Positions 20,758 to 30,783 of a stretch of 64,000 bases of DNA are shown piece after piece (the stretch's first letter is position 1; each line of letters opens with the position of its first letter). The translations under genes and the position numbers were made by a program. Under the pieces are notes generated by a model that saw only the letters and a list, made by a program, of their open reading frames with translations, had not been told where the DNA came from and did not search any database. Origin of the DNA: Providencia rettgeri (GTDB lineage: Bacteria > Pseudomonadota > Gammaproteobacteria > Enterobacterales > Enterobacteriaceae); contig NZ_CP059348.1 of assembly GCF_013702265.1 (NCBI RefSeq), positions 3,224,001-3,288,000 of the forward strand, read 5' to 3'.

Positions 20758-21963
20758 ATGGATAACTTTAACGCTCCTCAATTTCGTCAGCAATTTCCAG
20801 CCATCGGCTCTGACATTGTTTTCCTTGATAGCGCCGCCACCGCTCTAAAACCCTTGGATATGATCAACGCCTCTGACGATTACTACCGTTTTTCAGGTAG
20901 TTCGGTCTATCGCGGGCAATCTCCCGAAGCATTAAAAATTACTCAATTGTACGAACAAGGTCGCGTATTAACGGCAAAATATATCCAAGCGCCAGACGAA
21001 AAATCCATTATCTGGACACGTGGCACCACTGAATCTATTAACTTGATTGCGCAGAGCTATTTCCGTGAGAAACTTCAAGCAGGTGACGAAATTATCGTCA
21101 GTGAGACTGAGCATCACTCAAACTTACTGCCGTGGCTGATGTTGGCACAACAAACAGGTGCAAAGATCGTAAAATGGTCGGTGACTCCTGACTTAACCTT
21201 AAATCTCAATGCGCTGCTATCGATCTTGAACGCCAAAAGTAAAATTGTTGCAGTAACGCAAATGTCTAACGTAACGGGCTACCAGCCGGACATTAGCGCG
21301 ATAACCACACTTGCTCATCAATTTGGTGCAAAAGTCGTTGTTGATGGCGCTCAAGGCGTTGTACACCATCCTCTTAACGTCATGGAAACTAATGTAGATT
21401 TCTACGCGTTTTCAGCACACAAATTATATGGGCCAACAGGTTTAGGCATCTGCTATGGAAAACCTGAACATTTAGCCAATATGAGTCCATGGCATGGTGG
21501 CGGTAAAATGTTAAATCACGTTGATTTTTCAGGTTTCACCCTCGCCCCAATACCTCAACGATTTGAAGCTGGAACCCCGAATATCGCAGGTGTAATAGCC
21601 TTTTCAGCTGTGCTCAAGTGGCTTTCAACGCAAAAATTAGCGCAAGCAGAAGCCTATACTTGCGCCTTGATAGACTATGCCTATGAGCAGCTTTCTCAAC
21701 TCGAAGGTGCGATTTGCTATCGCACGCAAAATTCGCCACTTTTATCTTTCAATTTCCACAATATTCACCATAGTGATTTAGGGCTTTTCTTGACCGAACA
21801 AAAAATTGCATTACGCTATGGACAACATTGTGCTCAACCATTGATGGATTCACTCAATATCAGCGGGTGTTTACGTATCTCCGCCATGCCATATAACAAC
21901 AGGCAAGATATTGATAAATTTATTGATTCAGTGAAATTTGCACTTTCGATTTTAAATGATTAA
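20758..21963 (+). CDS. csdA: Cysteine desulfurase CsdA
   Basis: PLP enzyme that takes sulfur from cysteine and passes it as a persulfide to CsdE. The protein is 401 residues, equal to E. coli CsdA. The PLP lysine Lys222 sits in SAHKLYGPTG, and the persulfide-forming Cys358 in RYGQHCAQPL; both numbers agree with E. coli. DGAQG near residues 196-200 and the ETEHHSN motif near 117-122 complete the active site. csdE begins 11 bp downstream. Confidence 0.97.
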   Translation: MDNFNAPQFRQQFPAIGSDIVFLDSAATALKPLDMINASDDYYRFSGSSVYRGQSPEALKITQLYEQGRVLTAKYIQAPDEKSIIWTRGTTESINLIAQSYFREKLQAGDEIIVSETEHHSNLLPWLMLAQQTGAKIVKWSVTPDLTLNLNALLSILNAKSKIVAVTQMSNVTGYQPDISAITTLAHQFGAKVVVDGAQGVVHHPLNVMETNVDFYAFSAHKLYGPTGLGICYGKPEHLANMSPWHGGGKMLNHVDFSGFTLAPIPQRFEAGTPNIAGVIAFSAVLKWLSTQKLAQAEAYTCALIDYAYEQLSQLEGAICYRTQNSPLLSFNFHNIHHSDLGLFLTEQKIALRYGQHCAQPLMDSLNISGCLRISAMPYNNRQDIDKFIDSVKFALSILND

Positions 21964-21974
21964 AAGGTAATCTA

Positions 21975-22436
21975 ATGACTTTGTCTCGACATGAACTGGC
22001 TTCTCATCCATTTGGCACAGAAATTGTCATTCACGAAATCGTTGAACAGTTTTCCAAACAAAAAGCGTGGGAAGATAAATATCGCTTACTTATTCAACTC
22101 GCGAAAAAACTGCCCTCTCTCACAGAAGAAGAAAAGCAGCAGACTCAGGAAGTTCATGGGTGTGAAAACCGTGTATGGATTGGCGCTATTCTCAATGATG
22201 ATGACACATTCCATTTTTATGGGGATAGCGAAGGACGTGTAGTGAAAGGGTTATTTGCTATTTTGCTCGCCTGCGTTGAACAGAAAAATGCACAGCAAAT
22301 TTTAGCAACTGACTTCGATGAGATTTTCAGCCAGACTGGCTTATCAGGGCAACTGAGTGAATCCCGCCAAAATGGGATCCACGCATTGATTACTGCAATC
22401 AAAAACATTGCGGGTGAAATGACCCCAGCAGAATGA
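21975..22436 (+). CDS. csdE: Cysteine desulfurase sulfur acceptor subunit CsdE
   Basis: SufE-like partner that accepts the persulfide from CsdA and relays it; in E. coli it also contacts TcdA. The protein is 153 residues (147 in E. coli). The acceptor Cys63 lies in QEVHGCENRVWIG, the conserved loop. It starts 11 bp after csdA with an AAAGG sequence as ribosome binding site. A hairpin separates it from the convergent tcdA. Confidence 0.96.
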   Translation: MTLSRHELASHPFGTEIVIHEIVEQFSKQKAWEDKYRLLIQLAKKLPSLTEEEKQQTQEVHGCENRVWIGAILNDDDTFHFYGDSEGRVVKGLFAILLACVEQKNAQQILATDFDEIFSQTGLSGQLSESRQNGIHALITAIKNIAGEMTPAE

Positions 22437-22444
22437 TTATTCCG

Positions 22445-22467
22445 TTGAGGCTACACCGTAGCCTCAA
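22445..22467. terminator. Hairpin between convergent csdE and tcdA
   Basis: TTGAGGCTA pairs with TAGCCTCAA across 5 nt. The flanking T runs are poor on both strands, so termination may be modest. Confidence 0.55.
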
Positions 22468-22469
22468 TT

Positions 22470-23282
22470 CTACTGTTTAGCTTCTCTTTGTGCCTTTGCG
22501 ACCATCTTTTTCAACGCATGGGACACCGCAATAAAGCCAAAACTGGCCGTCACCATCGTGACCGCACCAAATCCTGATGCGCAGTCCATACGTTTTGAAC
22601 CATCTGCCGTGCTTTTCGCTGCGCACACCGTTCCATCACTCTGTGGATAGACCAACTGCTCCGTCGAAAATACACAATCGATTCCCAATTTACCTTTGCC
22701 ATTTTTCACGACATTAAAGTCTGATTTCAGACGTTCGCGTAATTTTGCTGCCAAAGGATCTTGAACTGTCTTTGCTAAATCTGCGACTTGAATTTGGGTC
22801 GGATCGATTTGACCACCAGCGCCTCCCGTCGTCACGACAGGAATTTTAAAACGTCGACAATATGCCAGCAGCGCCGCTTTCGGTCTTACACTGTCAATGG
22901 CATCAATAACGTAATCAAATCCCAAAGAGAGGTATTCAGCCACATTATCCACCGTAATGAAATCATCGATAACATTCACGGTACACTCAGGATTGATTGC
23001 CAAAATGCGCTCTTTCATCACATCAACTTTAGGTAGCCCCACCGTTGATTTCAATGCATGAAGTTGGCGATTCGTATTTGTCACGCAGATATCATCCATA
23101 TCTATCAGGGTGATAGCACCAATACCTGAACGCGCCAATGCTTCAGCAGCCCACACACCAACGCCGCCCACACCAATAACACACACATGTGAACGTGCAA
23201 AAAGATGAAGGGCTTGTTGCCCATATAAACGCCCGATTCCAGCGAATCGCTGCATCCACGCATCAGAAAGCTGAGCTTGCAT
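22470..23282 (-). CDS. tcdA: tRNA threonylcarbamoyladenosine dehydratase TcdA (CsdL)
   Basis: ATP-dependent E1-like enzyme that cyclises t6A37 of tRNAs to the hydantoin ct6A. It has a ThiF/MoeB Rossmann fold with ATP loop GVGGVGVWAAEALARSG, the conserved DMDDICVTNTNRQ motif, and the CRRFKIPVVTTGGAGGQIDPTQ region. The C-terminal DCASGFGAVTMVTASFGF is typical. Three starts are possible: ATG at 23282 (270 residues), GTG at 23288, which has the best spaced AAGG, and TTG at 23294; E. coli TcdA has 268. It is convergent with csdE, whose product delivers sulfur and interacts with TcdA in E. coli. Confidence 0.94.
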   Translation of the reverse strand: MQAQLSDAWMQRFAGIGRLYGQQALHLFARSHVCVIGVGGVGVWAAEALARSGIGAITLIDMDDICVTNTNRQLHALKSTVGLPKVDVMKERILAINPECTVNVIDDFITVDNVAEYLSLGFDYVIDAIDSVRPKAALLAYCRRFKIPVVTTGGAGGQIDPTQIQVADLAKTVQDPLAAKLRERLKSDFNVVKNGKGKLGIDCVFSTEQLVYPQSDGTVCAAKSTADGSKRMDCASGFGAVTMVTASFGFIAVSHALKKMVAKAQREAKQ

Positions 23283-23334
23283 AATCACAAACAACCTTAG
23301 TTAAAACGAAAATCGAATAAACAGTAAATGGGGG

Positions 23335-24426
23335 CTACATCGCACTAAAAACAGGCTGGCTCTTTTTCAGAACCCATACTCGGCCATAGTGGTTATAAAA
23401 ACCGGCCATTTTACCTGCATCGTGCCCTGTTCCATGATAAATATCGAAATGGTGCCCTTTAATTGCGCCACCCACATCAAGGGCAACCATCATACGCATT
23501 TCGTATCTACCCGTAAATTTCCCATTGCCATCTAACACAGGAACTTCGGCTAGCAATGCGGTTCCCGGTGGGATCAAGGTTTTATCCGATGCTACCGACG
23601 CTTTTGCCACTAATGGCACCGCACTCGCACCTCTGACAGGGACGAAAGATTGCGGTTTAAAGAAAACAAACGATGGATTACTTTCAAGTAATTCACGCAC
23701 TTCTTGCTCACTGTGGGTGTTTGTCCAGTCGTGAATAGCCTGTAGGGACATTTTTTCTAAAGGCACTTCGCCTCTATCAACTAGCACCTTGCCAATACTT
23801 TTATATGCATGACCATTTTTGCCTGCATAAGCGAAGAAATTCAGTGGGCTACCATCGCCGAAATCCACGTAACCACTGCCTTGCACTTCCATCATAAAAT
23901 TGTCAACAGGAGAATCGCTGTAAGCCAAGATCAAATTGTTACTGAGTGCACCATTATATATTTGCGCACGGCTAGGTAAGCGCCCCTTGCTTTTTGACGG
24001 CATACCATACAATGGATGGCGGTAATTACCTTGCGGCGAGCGGCGAGCTTCAATTACTGGCGTGTAGTATCCCGTGAATTGGACGTTTCCGTAATTGTCC
24101 ATCCCTTCCATTTGGAAAGCCGACAAATTGAAACGCGATAACTGAGCAGGATCGCCCCCTGCCATCAACCAGTTTTCTATTGCGTGGTAAGTTTCATTAT
24201 TGTTGTTGAATAAGCGTGGCGATGCATTTTGAATTTCCGTCACTTGGCGATTAAAATCCGGCGCATTTATTGGTCGTCCTTGCACGTTAACTTGATTAAC
24301 TTGTTGCAAGTCTCTATGCAATTTCCCGTCTTTATATTGTTGTCCTTTATCTGTTGGATGAGATTGACACCCAGCCAGTAAAGAAAAGAAGACGCCCGCG
24401 ATTAACCCTTTCAGCCATGAATTCAT
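23335..24426 (-). CDS. mltA: Membrane-bound lytic murein transglycosylase A
   Basis: Outer-membrane lipoprotein that cleaves peptidoglycan glycan strands, releasing 1,6-anhydromuropeptides. The ATG at 24424-24426 starts a lipoprotein signal peptide with lipobox LLAG|C, so the mature protein begins at Cys20; an upstream in-frame ATG would bury this signal, and AGGTGG lies before the chosen start. The protein is 363 residues (365 in E. coli). The C-terminal 3D domain carries VALDVGGAIKGHHFDIYHG with the aspartates expected for catalysis. It stands alone between tcdA and the tRNA cluster. Confidence 0.96.
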   Translation of the reverse strand: MNSWLKGLIAGVFFSLLAGCQSHPTDKGQQYKDGKLHRDLQQVNQVNVQGRPINAPDFNRQVTEIQNASPRLFNNNNETYHAIENWLMAGGDPAQLSRFNLSAFQMEGMDNYGNVQFTGYYTPVIEARRSPQGNYRHPLYGMPSKSKGRLPSRAQIYNGALSNNLILAYSDSPVDNFMMEVQGSGYVDFGDGSPLNFFAYAGKNGHAYKSIGKVLVDRGEVPLEKMSLQAIHDWTNTHSEQEVRELLESNPSFVFFKPQSFVPVRGASAVPLVAKASVASDKTLIPPGTALLAEVPVLDGNGKFTGRYEMRMMVALDVGGAIKGHHFDIYHGTGHDAGKMAGFYNHYGRVWVLKKSQPVFSAM

Positions 24427-24612
24427 CTTTATACCACCTAACACATATCCAATATGAAGCGCACAATAGCAAACCCAAATTGAGAATGAAACGGCTATAA
24501 ATATTTAGTGAGGTTATTTTTGGATTAGAAACCTTTAAAGAACAAAAAAACTACATTTTGTGCGATTTTTAAACGCCACTTAATGAAAAATGAAAAAAAA
24601 ACACGAAAAAAC

Positions 24613-24646
24613 TTGCATCAGATCTCATCCCGAGTATAGTGCCCGC
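24613..24646 (+). promoter_or_regulatory. Stringent-type promoter of the tRNA-fMet cluster
   Basis: The -35 TTGCAT (24613-24618) and -10 TATAGT (24635-24640) are 16 bp apart, followed by a GC-rich discriminator GCCCGC (24641-24646). A-rich sequence upstream could be an UP element. This design is typical of stable-RNA promoters repressed by ppGpp. Confidence 0.75.
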
Positions 24647-24653
24647 TATCGGA

Positions 24654-24730
<77 letters not shown>

Positions 24731-24817
24731 ATTTCTTGATTTAGTCAAACTTGATTCAGTCAAAGTAAATTCAGCAGTAAAATCAAAGTAGTATCCCAAA
24801 GTAGTGAAATATTCAGG

Positions 24818-24894
<77 letters not shown>

Positions 24895-24921
24895 ATTCCT
24901 GATATATTTAACCTCTTCAGT

Positions 24922-24998
<77 letters not shown>

Positions 24999-25098
24999 AT
25001 TCTTTTTTCTTTTCTTATATACCCTTTACTTCATTTTCCTTAGCCATATCAAAACCAAAACTGATTCTTAATCACTTAGTTTCTTGTTTTCAGCCAAT

Positions 25099-25132
25099 AA
25101 AAAAGGCGACTCACATTGCTGTTTGCCACCTT
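25099..25132 (-). terminator. Terminator after amiC
   Basis: On the minus strand AAGGTGGC pairs with GTCGCCTT (two G-T pairs) and runs into TTTTTT. It lies 24 bp past the amiC stop. Confidence 0.65.
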
Positions 25133-25155
25133 CTTCGATATGTAAAATCTCGCGA

Positions 25156-26409
25156 TTAATTACGGATAGCTAGCTCACCACCATTACGGAAATAAGCTTT
25201 GATTCCTTCAAAAATCGACTCAGCCATCTGCTGTTGAAACTTAGCGGTTTTGAGTTTGCGCTCTTCCTCTAAGTTACTGATAAAGGCCGTTTCCACTAAA
25301 ATGGATGGAATTTCTGGGGCTTTTAATACCGCGAAGCCAGCTTGATCCACTTTGTTTTTATGTAGCCGGTTAACGCGGCCCATGCGTTTTAAAACTTCAT
25401 CCCCAAACTTCAAGCTGTCATTGATCGTAGCTGTTTGCACCAGATCTAACATGGTGTGGTCGAGATACGCATCGCCGCTTTTACTCACACCACCAATTAA
25501 GTCAGCTTCGTTCTGAGTTTGAGCAAGGTAACGCGCCGTGTTACTGGTTGCCCCTTTCGTGGACAATGCGAAAACCGATGAACCATTCGCTGAACGGTTG
25601 GTAAATGCATCCGCATGAATAGAAACAAACAAATCGGCCTGCATCTTTCTCGCTTTCGCCACGCGAACTTTTAATGGAATAAAGACATCCTCATTACGCG
25701 TCATATAGGCCCGCATTTTCGGATCTTTATCAATCAGCGTTCTCAAGCGACGAGCGATTTGTAAAACCACATCTTTTTCACGGGTCTTATACTTACCAAT
25801 CGCACCGGGGTCTTCCCCACCGTGACCTGGGTCAATCATAATGACAATCGGCCTATCGGTACCCGCTTTCCCCGGTTTTTTCGCCTGTACCGGCATACTC
25901 TCTTCTAAATCACCTTTGTTGTAATCTTCAAGGAGTGCCAATAATGGGTCGTCGTTGGTTTCAACACCTTTACCTGGATAGAAATCCATGACTAAACGGT
26001 GTTTAAATTCAGCAACTGGCGGTAGAGTAAAGAACCGAGGAGATACTTTGTTTTTAACTTCGAAAACCAAACGTACCGTTTTAGGATCAAACTGCCCGAC
26101 TCTCACTAATTTTAAGTAAGGGTCTCGAGACTGAATTTGGCTACCCATATTCTTAAGAACGTTATTTAATTGAACGCCCTCTAAATCAACAACAATACGC
26201 TCAGGATTGTTTAAAACAAACTGGCGATACTTTAAAGGAATGCTGGATTCTAGAGTAATACGGGTATAACTCGAGGCTGGCCAAATACGAACGGCAACAA
26301 CGCTACTACTGGCAGCAAAACCGAATGGGCTGACACTTAATAGCATAACTGCCGCCGCACCTTGCAATAGGCGACGTTTTGATGGGCTGTGATCTTGATG
26401 ACTCATCAA
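25156..26409 (-). CDS. amiC: N-acetylmuramoyl-L-alanine amidase AmiC
   Basis: Periplasmic zinc amidase that splits septal peptidoglycan during cell separation, activated by NlpD at the septum. The protein is 417 residues, equal to E. coli. The N-terminal Tat signal [16 protein letters not shown] follows the SRRxxL pattern in relaxed form. The AMIN localisation domain covers about residues 35-160. The amidase_3 domain starts at about residue 190, with zinc and catalytic motifs [24 protein letters not shown] and LVETAFISN. Two adjacent Met codons at the start leave a one-codon ambiguity. It diverges from argA. Confidence 0.97.
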   Translation of the reverse strand: MMSHQDHSPSKRRLLQGAAAVMLLSVSPFGFAASSSVVAVRIWPASSYTRITLESSIPLKYRQFVLNNPERIVVDLEGVQLNNVLKNMGSQIQSRDPYLKLVRVGQFDPKTVRLVFEVKNKVSPRFFTLPPVAEFKHRLVMDFYPGKGVETNDDPLLALLEDYNKGDLEESMPVQAKKPGKAGTDRPIVIMIDPGHGGEDPGAIGKYKTREKDVVLQIARRLRTLIDKDPKMRAYMTRNEDVFIPLKVRVAKARKMQADLFVSIHADAFTNRSANGSSVFALSTKGATSNTARYLAQTQNEADLIGGVSKSGDAYLDHTMLDLVQTATINDSLKFGDEVLKRMGRVNRLHKNKVDQAGFAVLKAPEIPSILVETAFISNLEEERKLKTAKFQQQMAESIFEGIKAYFRNGGELAIRN

Positions 26410-26799
26410 TAATTCCGAATCTATATCCTGAAAAGTTTAATAATATCTAAGACAAGAGATAATATATTAGCGACTAATTCGCACTCTATCTAGTTCTTCA
26501 TCCTTTGTCATTACCAATCTATTCTATTTATATCCCAGCACGCATCTATTCAATGCAATATAAACGCCACACTTGCGTAATTTAAATAGTTAATGATGCT
26601 CAATTGTCGAATAACATTTATTGGCAATTATCTGATATGCAGATTGTATTGTTGTGATTATATCCATTTATATTTAGAGATATGTAAACCTTAAAAATAA
26701 ATTTGTTACTTTTATTGTCCTAACTTTTACTTGATATTTTCCGCCAAAAAGAATAAAAATACAGTTATTGCGAATAAAAATTCAGTTAAGAGGGTAATT
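26410..26799. other. Divergent control region between amiC and argA
   Basis: About 390 bp of AT-rich sequence. The argA-proximal end holds the tandem ARG boxes (26748-26786). No small gene or RNA was recognised in the rest. Confidence 0.55.
26748..26786 (+). promoter_or_regulatory. Tandem ARG boxes (ArgR operator) of argA
   Basis: Two 18-bp boxes at 26748-26765 and 26769-26786, separated by 3 bp and 21 bp centre to centre, the usual ArgR hexamer arrangement. The downstream box core CGAATAAAAATTCA differs from the palindromic consensus TGAAT-N4-ATTCA at one base; the upstream core is GAATAAAAATACA. The operator lies just before the argA ribosome binding site. Confidence 0.85.
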
Positions 26800-28140
26800 A
26801 TGAAAGAGCGCAGCACCGAGTTGGTTGATGAATTTCGCCATTCGGTACCTTATATAAATGCCCACCGTGGCAAGACATTTATCATCATGCTTGGCGGTGA
26901 AGCAATTGCGCATGAAAATTTTCCTAGTATTGTCAACGATATAGGCCTACTGCATAGCCTTGGTATTCGTATTGTCGTTGTTTATGGCGCTCGACCTCAA
27001 ATTGAAGAGATCCTCGCTGAACATAATTATGATGCCATTTATCATAAACATACCCGCGTTACTGATGCGAATACCCTTGAATACGTTAAGCAGGCTTCTG
27101 GAGCATTACAGCTCGACATTACCGCTCGTTTATCGATGAGTTTAGGCAATACGCCATTACAAGGGGCACACATTAACGTCGTGAGTGGTAATTTTGTGAT
27201 TGCGCAGCCTTTAGGTGTCGATGATGGGATTGATTATTGCCATAGCGGCCGCATTCGTCGCATCAACGAAGATGCTATCAACGCTCAACTCGATAATGGA
27301 TCTATCGTGTTAATTGGTCCTGTGGCAGTCTCTGTCACAGGTGAAAGCTTTAATCTTACCTCGGAAGAGATTGCAACTCAGCTTGCCGTTAAAATTAAAG
27401 CCGAAAAACTGATTGGTTTCTGTTCATCTCAAGGGGTAGTCGATAAAGACGGTAATATTCTGTCTGAACTCTTCCCGAATGAAGCGGAAACACGGATCCA
27501 AGAATTAGAGTCTGAAGGAGATTATTATTCTGGAACAGTTCGCTTCTTGCGTGGCGCGGCTTCCGCCTGCCGCCGAGGAGTACGCCGTAGCCACTTACTT
27601 AGCTATCAAGAAAATGGCTCGCTGATCCAAGAACTCTTCTCTCGTGATGGTATCGGTACACAGATAGTCATGGAAAGCTCAGAAAAGACTCGCCGTGCGA
27701 ATATCAATGATATCGGTGGGATTTTAGAGCTGATCAGACCCCTTGAGCAGCAAGGTATTCTAGTTAGACGCTCACGGGAACAGCTCGAAATGGAGATCGA
27801 TAAGTTCACAATCATTGAACGTGATAATTTGGTGATCGCCTGCGCAGCACTTTACCCCTATCCTGAAGAGAAACTAGGCGAAATGGCTTGCGTGGCTGTT
27901 CATCCTGATTACCGTAGCTCATCACGCGGTGAAGAATTACTACAGCGGGTTATGGCACAAGCTAAACAACTTGAACTGGATAAACTGTTTGTCTTAACCA
28001 CAAGGAGCATTCATTGGTTCCAAGAACGTGGTTTTATTCCAGCAGAAATTGAGATGCTTCCTGTCAAAAAGCAGGCACTTTATAACTATCAGCGTAAATC
28101 GAAAATTTTAATGCTGGATATTAAAAGCCAAGCCGCTTGA
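26800..28140 (+). CDS. argA: Amino-acid N-acetyltransferase (N-acetylglutamate synthase)
   Basis: First step of arginine synthesis: acetylates glutamate with acetyl-CoA; the classical enzyme is inhibited by arginine. The protein is 446 residues (443 in E. coli). An N-terminal amino-acid-kinase-like domain (about 20-280, with MLGGEAI and VVYGARPQI) is the arginine-binding regulator. The C-terminal GNAT domain (about 295-440, with [17 protein letters not shown]) is catalytic. The frame could start at 26731, but that would place the ArgR operator inside the gene; the ATG at 26800 has AGAGGG 5 bp upstream and matches E. coli MVKERKTELV. Confidence 0.96.
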   Translation: MKERSTELVDEFRHSVPYINAHRGKTFIIMLGGEAIAHENFPSIVNDIGLLHSLGIRIVVVYGARPQIEEILAEHNYDAIYHKHTRVTDANTLEYVKQASGALQLDITARLSMSLGNTPLQGAHINVVSGNFVIAQPLGVDDGIDYCHSGRIRRINEDAINAQLDNGSIVLIGPVAVSVTGESFNLTSEEIATQLAVKIKAEKLIGFCSSQGVVDKDGNILSELFPNEAETRIQELESEGDYYSGTVRFLRGAASACRRGVRRSHLLSYQENGSLIQELFSRDGIGTQIVMESSEKTRRANINDIGGILELIRPLEQQGILVRRSREQLEMEIDKFTIIERDNLVIACAALYPYPEEKLGEMACVAVHPDYRSSSRGEELLQRVMAQAKQLELDKLFVLTTRSIHWFQERGFIPAEIEMLPVKKQALYNYQRKSKILMLDIKSQAA

Positions 28141-28198
28141 AATCGCCCAGAAAGTTGGCAAACAAATTAGTTCGCCATACTCTCTAACTAACGTTCAT

Positions 28199-28235
28199 AA
28201 ACCCAGATATTCAAGTAATACTCTGGGTTTTTCTT
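28199..28235 (+). terminator. Terminator after argA
   Basis: AAACCCAGA (28199-28207) pairs with TCTGGGTTT (28222-28230), followed by TTCTTT. It lies 59 bp past the argA stop. Confidence 0.85.
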
Positions 28236-28255
28236 TGATACGACCTAATCTTAAG

Positions 28256-28831
28256 TTAAGCCATTTGTACTACTCGGCACTTCTCGCACAGTGGGTTTTG
28301 CTCTAACAGTGGACGTAAAATCGCTTCCATTTCAGCAAAAGAGGTACCGTAAAAATAGAATGCAGTTTCTGTTGGGCCATCCCAAACACCGTGGATCCCA
28401 CCGATATCTTCAACCGCTTCATCAAGCTGATCAAAAAGATCGTTAATATCATTATTTTCATAGACTTCATCAGCTAAATCTGTGCCATTGAAATAAATCG
28501 CCAACCCTTCATCCGCTCCAAAATCGATTTGAACGTCTTCACCATGAATAGTTAAGCGGGAACCTTTAGGGGCTAACATCGCCGAAAACATTTGAATAAT
28601 CAGGCTGATATTCTCATCACTTGCATCACTTAGTGCCAATTCAATATCACACTCAGCAACTTCGCCATTTTCAGCTAATTGGGTACCACCACCACTAACT
28701 TGGATTTGCCCTTCTTTACCTAATTTTTCCATGGCTTGATCAAATGCATCTTCCAAATCTGCACGGCGAGCAGGATCAATTTTGGCATTCAATGTTACTG
28801 TCACGGCGGTCATTTGTTGCTGGTTTTCCAT
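28256..28831 (-). CDS. Uncharacterised acidic protein with C-terminal CxxC
   Basis: A 191-residue, strongly acidic protein I cannot name. It has two alpha/beta halves: residues 7-100 (beta-rich TAVTVTLNA start, a GGGT turn near 47-50, CDIELAL, then a helix and APKGSRLTI) and 105-191 (EGLAIYFNGTDL, WDGPTETAFYFYGTSF). A CEKC pair at 182-185 sits near the end. No signal peptide or membrane segment is present. The overall look is a duplicated ferredoxin- or ACT-like fold, and I have a vague recollection of similar unannotated proteins in pseudomonads. AAGG lies 7 bp before the ATG, supporting this start. It is encoded 29 bp after recD on the same strand, possibly on its transcript. Confidence 0.8.
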   Translation of the reverse strand: MENQQQMTAVTVTLNAKIDPARRADLEDAFDQAMEKLGKEGQIQVSGGGTQLAENGEVAECDIELALSDASDENISLIIQMFSAMLAPKGSRLTIHGEDVQIDFGADEGLAIYFNGTDLADEVYENNDINDLFDQLDEAVEDIGGIHGVWDGPTETAFYFYGTSFAEMEAILRPLLEQNPLCEKCRVVQMA

Positions 28832-28860
28832 ATTGGTACCTTAAATGTCTAGGAATTAAT

Positions 28861-30783
28861 TTAACTGCTCAAACCGTAGTGTTCAAACTGTAGCGCTAAG
28901 CCACTACGGCGTTTAGTCGGTGTTTCTATCGCACGGCGTAACACTTTTTTGCTGCCATACAATGAAAGTTCATTTTTAGCTCGTGTCATCGCGGTATAGA
29001 CGAGCTCTCGAGTGATTACGGGCGAATATACATAAGGTAGAACCAAGGCGGTATGAGCAAACTCTGAACCTTGAGATTTATGAACCGTCATCACGTAAGC
29101 CGTTTCATGTGTTGGCAGTCGATTGGGTTGGATCCCACGAATGGAGCCATCAGGAAACTGGAAATAAGCTCTCATTTGCCGCTCTTCATCTAACAAGATA
29201 ATACCAATATCGCCATTAAAGAGGCCTAGTGCGCTATCATTACGGCTGATCATGACCGGCCTTCCAACATAATGCTTATGCTGCAAGTTATACGGTTTTG
29301 TAATTAACCCTTGGCGATGGAGTAATTTTTCAAGTTTGTCATTTAAACCAGAAACCCCGTATGCCCCTTCCCTCAATGCGGCAAGTAGACGGTATTGATT
29401 AAATTTATGTAGGACATCGGCAGGGTTTTCCCTTGCTTTAACGGCTCGTAAATAGTGCTGATAGAACCCTACAGCATCTAATAACATGTTAGCGTAGCTT
29501 TCACTAATTTCAGCTTCAGCCTCGTTTTCGTTATCTGGCATAGCGTTAGGAATATAGTTATGAATATCCGTGAAACCCTGCGTAAGAATATCATCCACCC
29601 TTTTCACATTTCCGGCATTGACGGCGAAAGCCAGCTGGCCAATTCCTGAATCCGCAGAAAAACGATAACTATGTCTTAATAGACATAAACTATCACGGAT
29701 AGCAGGCCCTTCATTTGAAGTAAATTCACTTAATGAGCATCCTGCCAATCGCTCCAGCTGAGCGGCTCGCTCAGGGCTATAGCCTTTATTCGCGAAACGG
29801 CAGATATCCCCTAAAACCGCCCCCGCTTCAACAGAAGCGAGCTGATCTTTATCACCTAAAAATATCAATTTAGCTGAATCAGGCAGTGCTTCAATGAGCT
29901 TACCCATCATGGGTAAATCCACCATGGAAGCTTCATCAACAATCAAGATATCAAGTGCAAGCGGATTATCACGGTGATAACGAAACTGCTGGCTTTCAGG
30001 CTGAGCCCCTAATAATCGGTGCAATGTTTTGGCTTGAGAGGGGAGAGATTCACGCTCATCGTCATTTAGCGGCAGCTGTTTCATCGCATACCCTAATGAC
30101 TCGGTTAAACGAGCGGCAGCTTTACCTGTTGGGGCGGCTAATTCAATACGCAAGCGATGTTGCTGTTGATGGCCTAACTTAATCAGCGCCGCTAAAATTT
30201 TCGCGACCGTCGTCGTTTTCCCCGTTCCAGGTCCCCCTGAAATAACCGAGACTCGGCTAGTTAACGCAATAGCAGCGGCAATTTTTTGCCAATCTATCTG
30301 CGTTGATTCAGGGAAAAGCTCCGTTAAAATCGGCTGAATTTTCGAATCATTAACAATATTATTATTCCTAACATCGGCTAATTCAGTTTCTGAAAAGAAG
30401 TGAGCTACGCACTGCTCGTATTGCCACATACGCTGGAAATAAAGGAAATCACCTGATAGCAGCAATGGAGCAACAGACCCTCCCTCAACTTCACACACGG
30501 ATTCACTGGATAATAATGCAGCTCTGATAGCGGCTTGATTTGGTTCTCCAATCATTTGCCATAATTGCGCCGTAAACTCAGGATGTCTTCCCATAAATAG
30601 CACGTCAGGGCGAATATCCTCCAACGATAAGCAAACATGTCCAGACATAGTTTCTGCACTAAGCAGCGCTGCCACTACCAATAAAATCGGGTTATCTTCA
30701 TTCGCAACGTTATAGGCGAATTGCACATCAAGAGGCGTGAATATACGCGCTTCAATAGCTTGATTAAATAACGCTTTCATCAT
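28861..30783 (-). CDS. recD: Exodeoxyribonuclease V alpha subunit RecD
   Basis: Fast 5'-3' helicase subunit of RecBCD, needed for nuclease activity and Chi control. The protein is 640 residues (608 in E. coli); the extra length includes an acidic insertion near NENEAEAEISES (about residues 420-431). Walker A GGPGTGKTTT lies near residue 183, Walker B VDEASMVD further on, and the C-terminal SF1B motif VMTVHKSQGSEF near 560. It overlaps recB by 4 bp, indicating translational coupling. Confidence 0.96.
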   Translation of the reverse strand: MMKALFNQAIEARIFTPLDVQFAYNVANEDNPILLVVAALLSAETMSGHVCLSLEDIRPDVLFMGRHPEFTAQLWQMIGEPNQAAIRAALLSSESVCEVEGGSVAPLLLSGDFLYFQRMWQYEQCVAHFFSETELADVRNNNIVNDSKIQPILTELFPESTQIDWQKIAAAIALTSRVSVISGGPGTGKTTTVAKILAALIKLGHQQQHRLRIELAAPTGKAAARLTESLGYAMKQLPLNDDERESLPSQAKTLHRLLGAQPESQQFRYHRDNPLALDILIVDEASMVDLPMMGKLIEALPDSAKLIFLGDKDQLASVEAGAVLGDICRFANKGYSPERAAQLERLAGCSLSEFTSNEGPAIRDSLCLLRHSYRFSADSGIGQLAFAVNAGNVKRVDDILTQGFTDIHNYIPNAMPDNENEAEAEISESYANMLLDAVGFYQHYLRAVKARENPADVLHKFNQYRLLAALREGAYGVSGLNDKLEKLLHRQGLITKPYNLQHKHYVGRPVMISRNDSALGLFNGDIGIILLDEERQMRAYFQFPDGSIRGIQPNRLPTHETAYVMTVHKSQGSEFAHTALVLPYVYSPVITRELVYTAMTRAKNELSLYGSKKVLRRAIETPTKRRSGLALQFEHYGLSS

